A DNA stretch of 64,000 nt, from positions 124,001 through 188,000 of the forward strand of contig JBBDYN010000028.1 of the NCBI GenBank assembly GCA_040901465.1. Direction: 5' to 3'. Positions within the stretch are counted from its first letter, which is position 1; each line of letters starts with the position of its first letter. The position numbers and the translations under genes are program-made. Origin of the DNA: JAUSIF01 sp040901465 (lineage in GTDB: Bacteria > Pseudomonadota > Alphaproteobacteria > Rhizobiales > Xanthobacteraceae). Below the pieces are notes generated by a model. The model saw only the letters and a program-made list of their open reading frames with translations. It had not been told where the DNA came from and did no database searches. Below are positions 33,983-44,000 of this stretch, one piece after another.

Positions 33983-36196
33983 ATGGACTACAAGAATTTC
34001 AAGCTCGACGTCGACGGCGATGGCATTGCGCTCGTCGCCTGGGACATGCCCGGCCGCTCCATGAACGTCTTCACCATGGAGGTGATGCAGGAGCTTGCCG
34101 ATATCGTCGAGAAGGTCGCGGCCGACGCCGCGATCAAGGGCGCGGTGGTCACGTCGGGCAAGGACACCTTCTCCGGCGGCGCCGATCTCACCATGCTCGA
34201 AGGCCTCTCGCGCGTCTTCACCGATCTCGTGAAGAGCAAGGGCGAGAAGGCAGCGATGCAGGAATTCTTCGAGCAATCGCGCAAGATGTCGGTGATCTAT
34301 CGGCGGCTCGAGACGAGCGGAAAGCCCTGGGTCGCCGCGATCAACGGCACCGCCCTCGGCGGCGCGTTCGAGCTTGCGCTCGCGTGCCATCATCGTGTCG
34401 CGTCGGAAAACGAGAAAACCCGCCTCGGCCTGCCCGAGGTGAAGATCGGCCTCTTCCCGGGCGCCGGCGGCACCCAGCGCCTGCCGCGCATGGTCCCGGC
34501 GGCGGACGCGCTCCAGATCATGCTGCGCGGCGACCAACTGCGCCTCGACCGCGCGAAGCAGATGAAGCTCGTCGATGCGGTGGTGCCCGCGGACAAGTTG
34601 ATCGAGACGGCGAAAGGCTGGATCAAAGGTGGCGGCAAGGGCGTGCAGCCTTGGGACGTCGACGGATTCAAGCTGCCGGGCGGGCCGGTCTATTCCAAGG
34701 CCGGCATGATGGTCTGGCCGCCCGCGAACGCCATCTATCGCCGCGAGACCTACGACAATTATCCCGGCGCCCGCGCGATCCTGAAGAGCGTCTACGAAGG
34801 CCTGCTGCTCCCGATCGACCAAGGGCTGCGCGTCGAGTCGCGCTACTTCGCGAACGTGCTGCGCTCGAAGGAAGCCGCGGCCATGATCCGCACGCTGTTC
34901 GTCTCCATGCAGGAGCTGAACAAGGGCGCGCGCCGCCCGGCGACCGTGCCGCCCACGAAGCTCAAGAAGGTCGCGGTCCTTGGCGCGGGCTTCATGGGCG
35001 CCGGCATCGCCTATGTGACCGCGTCCGCCGGCATCGACGTCGTGCTCGTCGACAAGGATCAGGCGTCGGCCGAAAAGGGGAAGAGCCTTTCCGACAAGCT
35101 GATCTCCGATCAGGTCAAGAAAGGCCGCGCCAAGCCCGCCGATCGGGACGCGCTGCTCGGCCGCATCAAGGCCACTGCCGACTATAAGGACATCGCCGGC
35201 GCTGATCTCGTGGTCGAAGCCGTGTTTGAGGACCGCAAGGTGAAAGCCGACGTGATTGCCAAAGCCGAGGCCGTACTCGGCGACAAGGCGATCTTCGCCT
35301 CGAACACTTCTACCTTGCCCATTACCTCGCTCGCCGAAGTCTCCAAACGCCCGAGCCGCTTCGTCGGCATCCATTTCTTCTCGCCGGTCGAGCGCATGAT
35401 GCTGGTGGAAGTCATCAAGGGTAAGAAGACCGGCGACGAGGCGCTCGCCGTCGCGCTCGACTATGTACGCGCGATCCGAAAGACCCCGATCGTCGTGAAC
35501 GACAGCCGCGGCTTCTATACTTCGCGCGTGGTCGGCACCTATATCCGCGAAGGCCATCTCATGCTGACCGAAGGCGTGCCCGCCGCCATGGTCGAGAATG
35601 TCGGCCGCATGGCCGGCATGCCCGTGGGCCCGCTTTCGCTCAACGACGAGGTCGCCGTCGATCTCGCGTGGAAGATCGTGCAGGCGACCAAGGCCGATCT
35701 CGGCGCCGATGCGATCGACGAGCGTCAGGAAGCGCTCCTGGAAGAGATGGTCGTGAAACGCGGCCGTCTTGGCCGGAAAAACGGCAAGGGCTTCTACGAC
35801 TATCCGGAGAACGGTGCCAAGCGCCTGTGGCCCGAGATCGTAGAGGTTGTCGGCGAGCCGCGGCCGGCGGAGACGTTTAGCGTCGACGAGTTGAAGACCC
35901 GCTTCCTCGCGATGCAGGCGCTCGAGACCGCGCGCTGCGTGGAGGAAGGCGTCATCACCGACGTGCGCGACGCCGACGTCGGCGGCATTCTCGGCTTCGG
36001 CTACGCGCCGTTTACCGGCGGGCCGCTCTCCTATATCGACGGCATGGGCGTGAAGGCGTTCGTCGCGCTGTGCGAGCGCCTCAAAGGCCGCTACGGCCCG
36101 CGTTTCCGGCCCGCGTCGCTGCTTGTCGAAATGGCGAAGAAGGGCGAAGCGTTTTATACGCGCTTTGCGCCTGGCGCGGGGAAGCGCGCGGCGTGA
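33983..36196 (+). CDS. FadB-like bifunctional enoyl-CoA hydratase / 3-hydroxyacyl-CoA dehydrogenase
   Basis: A 737-residue fusion. Residues 1 to about 300 are a crotonase domain, with the oxyanion-hole segments SGGADLTML and GTALGGAFELALACH and the catalytic Glu in GLPEVKIGLFPGAGGTQRLP. From residue 330 follows the NAD-binding domain (VAVLGAGFMGAGIAY), and then the 3-hydroxyacyl-CoA dehydrogenase C-terminal domains with GIHFFSPVERMMLVEVIKG. It catalyses two successive steps of beta-oxidation and pairs with the upstream thiolase. The start at 33983 was taken instead of an ATG inside the thiolase end. No truncation is seen. Confidence 0.94.
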   Translation: MDYKNFKLDVDGDGIALVAWDMPGRSMNVFTMEVMQELADIVEKVAADAAIKGAVVTSGKDTFSGGADLTMLEGLSRVFTDLVKSKGEKAAMQEFFEQSRKMSVIYRRLETSGKPWVAAINGTALGGAFELALACHHRVASENEKTRLGLPEVKIGLFPGAGGTQRLPRMVPAADALQIMLRGDQLRLDRAKQMKLVDAVVPADKLIETAKGWIKGGGKGVQPWDVDGFKLPGGPVYSKAGMMVWPPANAIYRRETYDNYPGARAILKSVYEGLLLPIDQGLRVESRYFANVLRSKEAAAMIRTLFVSMQELNKGARRPATVPPTKLKKVAVLGAGFMGAGIAYVTASAGIDVVLVDKDQASAEKGKSLSDKLISDQVKKGRAKPADRDALLGRIKATADYKDIAGADLVVEAVFEDRKVKADVIAKAEAVLGDKAIFASNTSTLPITSLAEVSKRPSRFVGIHFFSPVERMMLVEVIKGKKTGDEALAVALDYVRAIRKTPIVVNDSRGFYTSRVVGTYIREGHLMLTEGVPAAMVENVGRMAGMPVGPLSLNDEVAVDLAWKIVQATKADLGADAIDERQEALLEEMVVKRGRLGRKNGKGFYDYPENGAKRLWPEIVEVVGEPRPAETFSVDELKTRFLAMQALETARCVEEGVITDVRDADVGGILGFGYAPFTGGPLSYIDGMGVKAFVALCERLKGRYGPRFRPASLLVEMAKKGEAFYTRFAPGAGKRAA

Positions 36197-36203
36197 TCTG
36201 TCA

Positions 36204-36578
36204 CTAACGCGACATGAGCCCGGAAAGGCCGAAGAAAAGGGCGATCACCCACATGACGATCGATATGAGCGCCGTGTATTGCGCAAAGGTGAAATAAGCA
36301 TCGCGCAGCACGGTCGACGCGGCCCATTGCGCATAGCGCTCCGGCGGATGAAATTCCTTCGGCAGCATCAGCCACATCTCGGTTCTCTTGTAGTTCTTCG
36401 TGAGCGCGTAGCGCGCCTTCAGGATGAGGATGAACGTCATCATCAGGGTCAAAATGCCCCCGGCCTGAAACATGGTCCGCGGGCCGCCCATTCCCATCAT
36501 GACGCAGACGATTGCCAGGACTCCGAAGCCGCAAGCCCTTGCCACCGATGCAAAGGCGGCCTTCCGCATCTCTTCCAT
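36204..36578 (-). CDS. Hypothetical inner-membrane protein, 124 aa
   Basis: A 124-residue protein with three hydrophobic helices: ACGFGVLAIVCVMMGMGG, GGILTLMMTFILILKA and a C-terminal ALISIVMWVIALFFGLSGL. Between the last two is a polar loop (LTKNYKRTEMWLMLPKEFHPPERYAQW). The start was placed at the ATG 36578 (MEEMRKAAF); the longer frame to 36608 would need TTG. Proteins of this shape occur in Bradyrhizobium-like genomes and are uncharacterised. It is convergent with the FadB-like gene, 7 bases from its stop. No functional clue is visible beyond membrane location. Confidence 0.68.
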   Translation of the reverse strand: MEEMRKAAFASVARACGFGVLAIVCVMMGMGGPRTMFQAGGILTLMMTFILILKARYALTKNYKRTEMWLMLPKEFHPPERYAQWAASTVLRDAYFTFAQYTALISIVMWVIALFFGLSGLMSR

Positions 36579-36708
36579 GAGAGCGCCCTGGATTGAATAT
36601 TTCCGCAACCCTACCTTACGTCGACTCTAGCATAATCAGTGTGCCGAGCGGCCGCGGCCGGCGCAATCGGCCGGGTGCCGGCATCACGAAATTTTGGCTG
36701 AGAATGAC

Positions 36709-37029
36709 CTAGAGCCGGTACTGGAAGAAATTGAAAACGGCCGGGAGCGACAGCAAGGCCACCCCGGCGAGCCAGAGCCACATGGACAATTCGGTCGATT
36801 CCTTCGCTCCGATCCAGCGTTCATAGAGCGCCGCCGGAACGCCCCCCACGACCAGGGTGAGCGTCGAAAGCAGCAGCGACGACACGAAGAAGATGCCGGC
36901 GATGCTGTCGGTGAGGAAGGCCGGCGACAGGATCAGCACGAACGGCAAGATCGCGACGATCCACGGCGAAAAGATGCCGTTGATGGTCGCGAACAGCATG
37001 ATGGCGACGATGTAAGGCTGCCGGGTCAT
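36709..37029 (-). CDS. Hypothetical membrane protein, 106 aa, coupled to a YggT-like gene
   Basis: A 106-residue hydrophobic protein with three or four helices, including YIVAIMLFATINGIF, IAGIFFVSSLLLSTLTLVV and MWLWLAGVALLSLPAVFNFF. Its ATG overlaps the stop of the upstream gene at 37026-37343 (ATGA), so the pair is co-translated. No catalytic or binding motif is visible. The pair lies downstream of nothing obvious on the same strand; the nearby symporter operon ends in a terminator at about 37402. A structural or membrane-domain role is possible, but I do not recognise a family. Confidence 0.68.
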   Translation of the reverse strand: MTRQPYIVAIMLFATINGIFSPWIVAILPFVLILSPAFLTDSIAGIFFVSSLLLSTLTLVVGGVPAALYERWIGAKESTELSMWLWLAGVALLSLPAVFNFFQYRL

Positions 37030-37343
37030 GATCCGGAGACCCCGGTGGTCGGCAAGGCACCGAGATTCGCAACCAGCGTCAGAAACGCGATCCGCGCGGC
37101 GAGCAGCCAGACGAACGCGAACAAGAGCACGATGACCGGCGGCACCGATCGCGGCGTGACGTAAGCTACCGCGTTGACCACGGGATCGGTAAGCCATACA
37201 AACGCGCGCCAGATGTAATTCCGCGACTGCGCATCGTAGAAGAAACCAAGCGCCAGGCGCCCAAGCAGCGTGTACATCAGGGCCGCCAGAATGAAGTTCG
37301 GCAGGTGGAACCACCATTGGGCGATGAAGGGATTCGAACTCAC
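37026..37343 (-). CDS. YggT-like small membrane protein, 105 aa
   Basis: A 105-residue protein with helices at about residues 12-32 (LPNFILAALMYTLLGRLAL) and 69-92 (VIVLLFAFVWLLAARIAFL). Between them is a re-entrant-looking segment FVWLTDPVVNAVAYVTPRSVP. The arrangement of two helices with a T-D-P-V turn before a Pro-rich loop resembles YggT family proteins, which have been linked to osmotic or cation tolerance, but the match is loose. It begins just downstream of the symporter terminator and is coupled to the next small gene by a 4-base overlap. Confidence 0.62.
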   Translation of the reverse strand: MSSNPFIAQWWFHLPNFILAALMYTLLGRLALGFFYDAQSRNYIWRAFVWLTDPVVNAVAYVTPRSVPPVIVLLFAFVWLLAARIAFLTLVANLGALPTTGVSGS

Positions 37344-37401
37344 GGCGATCTCGTTTGCTTGCGTGCAGGTTCAAGCACGTTCGTGCCTCGCAGGGAAAGG
37401 C

Positions 37402-37432
37402 AAAGAAAAAGCGGGGTCCCGGAGGACCCCGC
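37402..37432 (-). terminator. Rho-independent terminator of the symporter operon
   Basis: On the minus strand, GCGGGGTCCTCCGGGACCCC plus GC forms a hairpin (stem GCGGGGTCC/GGACCCCGC less the loop) at 37432-37411, followed by TTTTTCTTT (37410-37402). It lies about 25 bases after the symporter stop at 37458. This is a classic intrinsic terminator. Confidence 0.85.
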
Positions 37433-37457
37433 CGACTTTTGTACGCCCGGGAAGGGG

Positions 37458-39461
37458 TCAGTCCTTCTCTTGCAGGACCGTCCGGCCGCGCGGCTTGCGG
37501 ATCTCGTCGACGAAGGCTTGCATTTCCTTCGACGGCTCCTTGCCCAAGAGGCTGACCACGTAGATCACCGCGAAGCCGAGCGGCATCCCCAACAGTCCGA
37601 CGTTGATGTTGTTGAGGTTGAACCAGCCGACCTTGTTGGCCATCGGGTGGGCGAGCGTCGGGAAGCTCTCCATGGCATTGGGAAGCGCCATGGCCTTGGC
37701 GATGTCGACCAGCGGTAAGTCGTTGACCGGGTTCAACAGCGAGGTCATGCCGGCATACTTCACGCCGAAGCCGGGGAAGTAGCGGCTCACCACGAGGTAG
37801 AACAGGGCGATGCCGAACCCCGCAATCATGCCGGAGATGGCTCCCGCCGTGGTCGCGCGCTTCCACCAGATGCCCATGACCAGCGTCGGGAAGTTCCCGG
37901 CCATGGCGAGCGAGAATGCCCAGCCCACCATGGCGATGATGTCCGTCGGTCTGGTCGAGGCGGTGGCAGCCGCAGCCACGGCGACGACGAACAAGAGCAC
38001 GCGCGCGACCGTGAGCCGACGGATCGTCGGGGCGTTCGGGCTAAGCATCTTGTAGTAGATGTCGTGGCTCAACGCGTTGGCGATGGCGAGCAGAAGCCCG
38101 TCGGCGGTGGAAAGCGCCGCCGCGAGGCCGCCTGCGGCCACCAGGCCTGAGATCACGTACGGAAGGCCCGCGATCTCCGGGGTGGAGAGCACGATCACGT
38201 CCGTATTGATCACGAAGTCCTGCAGCCGCAATACGCCGGGGTGACCGGCGATCGCCTTACAGGCGGCGACGACCGCTTCGAGACTGGCGGCGTTCTTGCC
38301 GCAGATCTGGATCAGTCCAAGCTCACCCCAGGTGAACATCCAGGGCCGAATCTGCGAAACGTCACGGCCGATGATGTTGGTGTAGAGCTCCAGCTTCGAG
38401 AACGCCGCGTAGGCCGGCGCCGAGAAATAGAGCAGGAAGATGAAGAACAACGACCATGCCACGGACTGGCGCGCTTCACGCACCGACGGGGTGGTGAAAT
38501 AGCGCATCAGGATGTGCGGCAGCGAGGCTGTGCCCACCATCATGCAAAAGATGATGCCAAAGAAGTTGAGCGGGCTGTAGTTGAAGAAGGGTTGGATGTG
38601 CGGCTTGAGTGCTCCGGCCGGACATGAGGCGGCCGTGCACAGCACCGCGAGCCCGTCCTTCACCATTTGCGTTTCGCGGGCGGTGATTTCCGCGATCGCC
38701 GTCCCGTAGGTGAGCTCGGGGATCGGGAACCCGTAGTGCCTCGTGGACAGGATCACGATCGGCGTGAGGTAGGCGATGATGAGCACGATGTACTGGGCGA
38801 TCTGCGTCCAGGTCACCGCGCGCATGCCGCCGAGCATCGCGCAAAGCAGGATGCCGACGAGGCCGACGAACACCGCGATCTCGAACGGCATGCCGAGGAA
38901 GCGCGAGGCGATGATGCCGGTGCCGTAGATCTGCGCCGTCACATAGGTGAAGGAGGCGGCGACCAGCACGATCACCGCGAGGAAGCGGGCGAAGTTGCCG
39001 CCGAAGCGGTACGACATGAAGTCGGGCACGGTATAGGCGCCGAACTTGCGCAGGTATGGTCCAATCAGGATCGACACCAGCACGAAGCCGCCGGTCCAGC
39101 CGAGCACCCAGGCGATGCCGTCATAGCCGAACAGGAACAGCGTGCCGGCCATGCCGATGAAGCTCGCCGCCGACATCCAGTCGGCGCCCGTCGCCATGCC
39201 GTTGTAGAAGGCGGGTACCCGGCGGCCGGCGACGTAGTATTCGGAAACTTGCGCCGTCCGCGTCATCACGCCGATGATCGCGTAGACCGCGAGCGTGAAG
39301 AACACGAACAGGTAGCCGATCACTCGGTTCGGTACGCCCACGTATTCGAGGATAGCGAGCAGGACGACGAATCCGATAAAGCCACCCGTATAGGTGCCGT
39401 ACATTCGTCCGAGCTGCTTGTAGAAAGCAGAAGCGGAGTCGGTTTGAGTAGTGGTAGCCAT
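37458..39461 (-). CDS. Sodium:solute symporter (SSS family, acetate/ActP-like, large subunit)
   Basis: A 667-residue protein with about 13 helices. SSS features include VAGRRVPAFYNGMATGADWMSAASFIGM near residues 75-110, GGFVLVSILIGPYLRKFG and GGLAAALSTADGLLLAIANALSHD in the second half. Together with the DUF4212 gene directly upstream it matches the two-component 'VC_2705-type' solute symporters, which are associated with short-chain carboxylates such as acetate. The gene is followed by an intrinsic terminator. The regulator and sensor kinase-symporter hybrid on the other side of the promoter region suggest acetate-responsive control (inference). Confidence 0.92.
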   Translation of the reverse strand: MATTTQTDSASAFYKQLGRMYGTYTGGFIGFVVLLAILEYVGVPNRVIGYLFVFFTLAVYAIIGVMTRTAQVSEYYVAGRRVPAFYNGMATGADWMSAASFIGMAGTLFLFGYDGIAWVLGWTGGFVLVSILIGPYLRKFGAYTVPDFMSYRFGGNFARFLAVIVLVAASFTYVTAQIYGTGIIASRFLGMPFEIAVFVGLVGILLCAMLGGMRAVTWTQIAQYIVLIIAYLTPIVILSTRHYGFPIPELTYGTAIAEITARETQMVKDGLAVLCTAASCPAGALKPHIQPFFNYSPLNFFGIIFCMMVGTASLPHILMRYFTTPSVREARQSVAWSLFFIFLLYFSAPAYAAFSKLELYTNIIGRDVSQIRPWMFTWGELGLIQICGKNAASLEAVVAACKAIAGHPGVLRLQDFVINTDVIVLSTPEIAGLPYVISGLVAAGGLAAALSTADGLLLAIANALSHDIYYKMLSPNAPTIRRLTVARVLLFVVAVAAAATASTRPTDIIAMVGWAFSLAMAGNFPTLVMGIWWKRATTAGAISGMIAGFGIALFYLVVSRYFPGFGVKYAGMTSLLNPVNDLPLVDIAKAMALPNAMESFPTLAHPMANKVGWFNLNNINVGLLGMPLGFAVIYVVSLLGKEPSKEMQAFVDEIRKPRGRTVLQEKD

Positions 39462-39474
39462 GATCTGATCCCCC

Positions 39475-39750
39475 TCAGTCGTCTTCAGCGACGCCGAATT
39501 CGCGATCGATCTTGTCTTGCTGTCTTGCGAATATGAACAGCATGACGACGAAAACGATCAGCGACCCCTGGGCGGCCATGTAGAAGCCGAGCGGGAAGCC
39601 GAGGATCGGGATCTTGATGAAATTCAGATAGTTGACGAACATGTGGATGATGTAACCGACGAAGAGCCAGATCCCGAGATGGATCAGCATCAGGTTGGTG
39701 GTCTTCTTCCAGTGCGCGTCATCTCGCGCTTGGTCCTTGGCGGAATTCAT
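39475..39750 (-). CDS. DUF4212 small subunit of a sodium:solute symporter
   Basis: A 91-residue membrane protein with two helices (LMLIHLGIWLFVGYIIHMFV and FYMAAQGSLIVFVVMLFIFA). It shows the DUF4212 signature YLNFIKIPILGFPLGFYMAAQ and a charged C-terminus RQQDKIDREFGV. Members are always encoded just before a partner SSS transporter, as here (13-base gap), and are considered its small subunit. The start at 39750 (MNSAKDQ) is preferred to a longer frame at 39774 because AGGAGGGCTCGGCCA lies directly upstream of it. The function, supporting carboxylate uptake, rests on the family pairing. Confidence 0.9.
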   Translation of the reverse strand: MNSAKDQARDDAHWKKTTNLMLIHLGIWLFVGYIIHMFVNYLNFIKIPILGFPLGFYMAAQGSLIVFVVMLFIFARQQDKIDREFGVAEDD

Positions 39751-40180
39751 TGGCCGAGCCCTCCTATGCGCCACGGCTCACGGCACGCGCGTGCCGCATC
39801 GCCCCTGCCTCGCGTCATGGAAGGTTGGTCGGGCTCCGGCGCACCGGAACCGAAAAGCGACGCTCCCTCCAAACGCCTTCCGTCCCGCTTTTTTTCTTTG
39901 GCGGGTCCGTGCCCCAAGAATTAACATTTTGTAAACATGGCGCCCTATACGACTTTCGGCGCACCGTGGATTGCTGATGCATGGAAAACTTGAGTTTTGC
40001 GCATCGCAATACCGGGCCGCCCGGGCCTGTAACGCGAGCGTTCGGGTTGCCTACGCGCGATCAATGACTTGCGCGGCGGCAAGCGGGAAGCCCGTGCGGT
40101 CCTGGCCTCTCATTCTTGTGCCCACAATCTCTTTGACGGACGCGTTGGGCGAGCCGCATCATCCTTTCGTAGGACGTGAT
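39751..40180. promoter_or_regulatory. Divergent promoter region between symporter operon and LuxR-type regulator
   Basis: About 430 bases without a gene separate two divergent transcripts. An AT-rich patch at 39918-39955 (AGAATTAACATTTTGTAAAC) stands out from the surrounding GC-rich sequence and is where promoters are most likely. A short inverted repeat CCCGC with GCGGG (39887-39906) flanks a T-rich loop. I cannot assign exact -35/-10 boxes with confidence. Confidence 0.45.
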
Positions 40181-40900
40181 ATGAGCAAAGGCTCGACGCT
40201 GGGCGCCGATTCCGGAGGGGGAAAGGTCGTCGTGGATTCGTCCGCGCACTATCGGTTCGTTGTCGCCGACGACCATCCGTTGTTCCGCGGTGCGTTGCGC
40301 GAGGCCGTCACGACTCTCTTCGAGTCCGCCGACGTGTTTGAGGCCGGCGGCTTCGACGATCTGCAGACATTGCTGGAGCGCGAGGCCGACATGGACCTCG
40401 TCATGCTCGATCTCGCCATGCCGGGCGTGCGTGGATTTTCCGGTCTGCTTTATCTACGTGCGCAGTTCCCCGGCGTGCCGGTCGTGATCGTGTCGGCGAA
40501 CGAGGAGCCCGGCGTGATTCGGCGCTGCATGGAATTTGGCGCGTCAGGATTTCTTCCGAAGACGCTCGGCGTCGACGTGATGCGCGTGGCGATCCAGCGC
40601 GTGCTCGAGGGTGGACTGTGGACGCCGCCCGATATCGATCTTTCCGGCGGCGCGGACGCCGCGACCCGCGATCTCGTGGGGCGCCTGTCGACGCTGACGC
40701 CGCAGCAGGTGCGGGTCCTGATGATGCTTTCGGAAGGATTGCTCAACAAACAGATCGCATTCGAGCTCAAGGTGTCCGAGGCGACCGTAAAGGCGCACGT
40801 GTCGGCGATCTTGCAGAAGCTCGGCGTAGAGAGCCGCACTCAGGCGGTGATCGCCGCGGCCAAGATCGAAACCGGAAATTGGCCGCGTCCGGTGACTTGA
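40181..40900 (+). CDS. LuxR/NarL-type response regulator (CrbR-like)
   Basis: A 239-residue two-component regulator. The receiver domain (about residues 27-145) begins YRFVVADDHPLFRGALREAV with the acidic pair, and the phosphoacceptor is Asp77 in DLVMLDLAMPG. A LuxR-type HTH follows (about 168-230, LTPQQVRVLMMLSEGLLNKQIAFELKVSEATVKAHVSAILQKL). The start was set at 40181 rather than 39971, which would add 70 residues with no domain. The sensor gene is next door in convergent orientation and the symporter operon is divergent, an arrangement resembling CrbS/CrbR control of acetate uptake and acetyl-CoA synthetase. Direct targets are inferred. Confidence 0.88.
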   Translation: MSKGSTLGADSGGGKVVVDSSAHYRFVVADDHPLFRGALREAVTTLFESADVFEAGGFDDLQTLLEREADMDLVMLDLAMPGVRGFSGLLYLRAQFPGVPVVIVSANEEPGVIRRCMEFGASGFLPKTLGVDVMRVAIQRVLEGGLWTPPDIDLSGGADAATRDLVGRLSTLTPQQVRVLMMLSEGLLNKQIAFELKVSEATVKAHVSAILQKLGVESRTQAVIAAAKIETGNWPRPVT

Positions 40901-40932
40901 AGTCCGCGCGGTCTCGGGCACCGGCAAGCTAC

Positions 40933-41023
40933 GTCATCGCCGGGCTCGACCCGGCGATCCACACTGGATCGAAGCGATATTCGGCTCGCCCGTATGGATT
41001 GCCGGGTCGCATCCGGCAATGAC
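40933..41023. repeat. Intergenic inverted-repeat element between convergent genes
   Basis: GTCATCGCCGGGCTCGACCC plus GGCGATCCA (40933-40961) is imperfectly complementary to TGGATTGCCGGGTCGCATCC plus GGCAATGAC (40995-41023), about 24 of 29 positions. Elements with the GTCAT-TGCCGG-GACCCGGCAATCCA consensus are abundant in Bradyrhizobium-type genomes. It could act as a bidirectional transcription stop here. Confidence 0.72.
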
Positions 41024-41025
41024 GG

Positions 41026-44000
41026 TCACTCCGCCGCCGGTCGCGCCACGCGCCACTGCGCGAGGAAGGCCCGCATCGCCGCCGGCTTCACCGGCTTGTT
41101 GAACACCAGGATATCTTTCGCCCGCGCGCTGTCGCGAACGGCTGGGCTGCGGTCCGCGGTGACGAGCGCTGCCGGAATCCCGTCTCCGACCTGAAGCCGC
41201 AACGCCACCACTGCGTCGACGCCGTTGCCCTCGTCGAGATGATAGTCGACGAGGAGCGCGTCCGGCCTGTGTCCGCTCTCGCGGATCGCTGTGAACGCAC
41301 CTTCGAGGTCTGGCGCGGTCAACACGTGACAACCCCAACCCGACAACAACGATTCCATCCCGGCGAGCACCTGCGGCTCGTTCTCGATGCAGAGCACGAC
41401 GACGCCTTCGAGCGGCGTCGCTGCCAGCGGCTGATCCGCCCGCAGCGCTTCCACGCGCGGCACCGCCGGCGCAATCGGCAACTCAAGCGAGAACGTCGAC
41501 CCTTTTTCGGGCGCCGACCGCAAGTTGACCTTGTGGCCCAGGATGCGCGCGATGCGCTCGACGATGGAGAGGCCGAGGCCGAGGCCGCGTGCGGCCTTGG
41601 CGCCCTGATCGAGGCGTTGAAACTCCTGAAAAATGATCCTCTGCTTCGAGGCGGGCACGCCGAGGCCCGTGTCGATTACTTGGATGCGCAGGCGAGCGCC
41701 GCGCCGTCGGCATCCGACGAGCACACGTCCTTTTGGCGTGTACTTGATCGCGTTCGAGACGAGATTCTGCAGGAGGCGCCGCAAGAGCCGCCGGTCCGAG
41801 CGCACGGCGAGCGAGGAGGGAACGAAGGTGAGTTCGAGCCCTTTTTCTGCGGCCAGCGGGGCGAATTCGACGTCGAGCTGGCAGAAGATTTCGTCAATGC
41901 GGAAATCCGACAGTTCCGGCTGCATCGCTCCGGTATCGAGCCGCGATATGTCGAGCAGCGCGCCGAGTATTTCCTCGACCGCTTCCAGCGAGGCATCGAT
42001 ATTGCCGGCGAGTTTTGCTTCGTCGCCTTGGCGTTTGCGCTCGACCAGGCTCGTCGCATAGAGGCGCGCCGCATTGAGCGGCTGCAGGATGTCGTGGCTC
42101 GCGGCGGCCAGGAAGCGCGTTTTCGAGATATTGGCTTCATCCGCCTCGGATTTTGCGCGCGCGAGCGCGACGTTGAGGCGCGTCAGTTCCTCCGTGCGCT
42201 CTTTCACGCGGCGTTCGAGGTTTTCGTTGGCACGCTCCAGCGCCTCGGCTGCCTCCACCGTGGGCGTGATGTCGGTATAGGTGACGACGATGCCGCCATC
42301 CGGCATGCGGTTCGAACGTATTTCCACGACGATCCCGTGCTTCAGGAACCGCTCGCGGAAACTCGCGGTGCGGTCGACGTAGCGTTGCAGCCGGTCGGCC
42401 ACAAGTTCGCCCGCATGGCCGGGCCCGAAGTCGCCCCGCTCCGCCGCGACGCGCAGGATTTCGTCGAGCCGCGCGCCGAGGCGCCCGATGTCCGGCGGTA
42501 GGTCGAGCATTTCGCCGAATTGGCTGTTCCAGCAGATGAGCTGCAAGTCCTTGTCGAACACCGCGATGCCTTCCTGCACGTGGTCGATCGCGCTTTGCAG
42601 GATTTCGCGATTGTACTGGATCGCGGCCGAAGCGTCGTCGAGAAGCTTCAGCGCTGCTTGCGGCGAGACGGTGCCCTTGCGCAGCAGGAGCGAGAGGACG
42701 AGGCGGGACGAGGCGGCGCCGATCGCCGACGCCAGCACGTGCTCGGCGTAGCGCAACAGGTGCATATCGGCTTCGCGCCGGGGGTCGAGCGCTACCCCGC
42801 GCGTCTGCGCGTAGCTCCCGAACGAGCGCCGCGTTCGTTCCTCGCCGAGATAGCGTGCAACCGTCGAAATCAGTTCCTCCACCGTCACCGCCGAACGCCA
42901 CAGCCGGAAGCTCGGCGTGATCGGCGCGCTCTTGGTTTCGACGAACACGTTGGCCTGTAGCCGCTCGATCGGCGTGGCCGAGGTCAGCATCGAAACCGCC
43001 ACGAATGCGAGGATATTGAGCCCGAGACTCCAGAGCACGCCGTGGGTGAGCGGCGTGGCCTCGAGCCCGAACAGCGCCTGCGGACGCAGGTGCGTGATTC
43101 CAAACATGCCTGCATCGAGGATCGTACGGTCCACAAGGCCCGCGGCTACGACGCTCGGCAGCAGCAAGGTATAGGCCCACACCACGACGCCGATCGCGAG
43201 CCCGGCGATGGCGCCGCGCGCGGTGGCCTGCCGCCAGAACAGGCCGCCGAAGAACGCCGGCCCGAACTGCGCCACCGCTGCGAACGAGAGCAAGCCGATC
43301 TGGGCGAGCTGCGCCTCGCCCGCCATGTGATAGTAGAGATAGGCAAGCAGCAGCACGCAGAAGATCGAGAACCGCCGTGCGCGCAGGAGCAGCGCGCCCA
43401 TGTCCGCGCGCTTGCCCGTTTCGTTGCCGCGCCGGCGCAATACGAGCGGCACCACGATGTCGTTCGACACCATGATCGCGACCGCGACGCTCTCCACGAT
43501 CACCATCGCGGTCGCCGCCGACAGTCCGCCGACGAAGGCGAGCAGCGCCAGCATGTCCGCGTTCGCGGAGAGCGGCAGCGCCAGCACGAACATGTCGCTG
43601 TCGACATTACCGTTGGGGAACGTCAGCAGCCCCGCCATCGCGATCGGCACGACGAACAGGTTGATCAGCACGAGATAGAGCGGGAACAGCCAGCGCGCGC
43701 GCCGCAGCTCGTCCTCGCCGTTGTTCTCGACCACCATCACGTGGAACTGGCGCGGCAACAGCACGATCGCGAGGAACGAAAGCACCGTCATCGTCAGCCA
43801 CGTGGCCGGATTGATGCTCTTCGTGAAGATCGCGGAGATGTCGGCGCGCTCGGCCGCCCTGCTCACGAGGTCCATCGGCCCTTCGAACAGATAGAACAGC
43901 ACGAAGACGCCGACCACGAGGAACGCGATCAGCTTGACGAGCGACTCGGTCGCGATCGCCAGCATCAGTCCTTCCTGGTGCTCCGTCGCGTCGATGTGGC

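Noticed and set aside
33842..35557. A 571-codon minus-strand frame opposite the thiolase and FadB-like genes
   Set aside because: It mirrors two well-supported genes and has no recognisable domain.
37321..37345. tRNA-like GGGATTCGAACTC string
   Set aside because: It is the start region of the YggT-like gene read on the opposite strand; no acceptor, D or anticodon arms are present.
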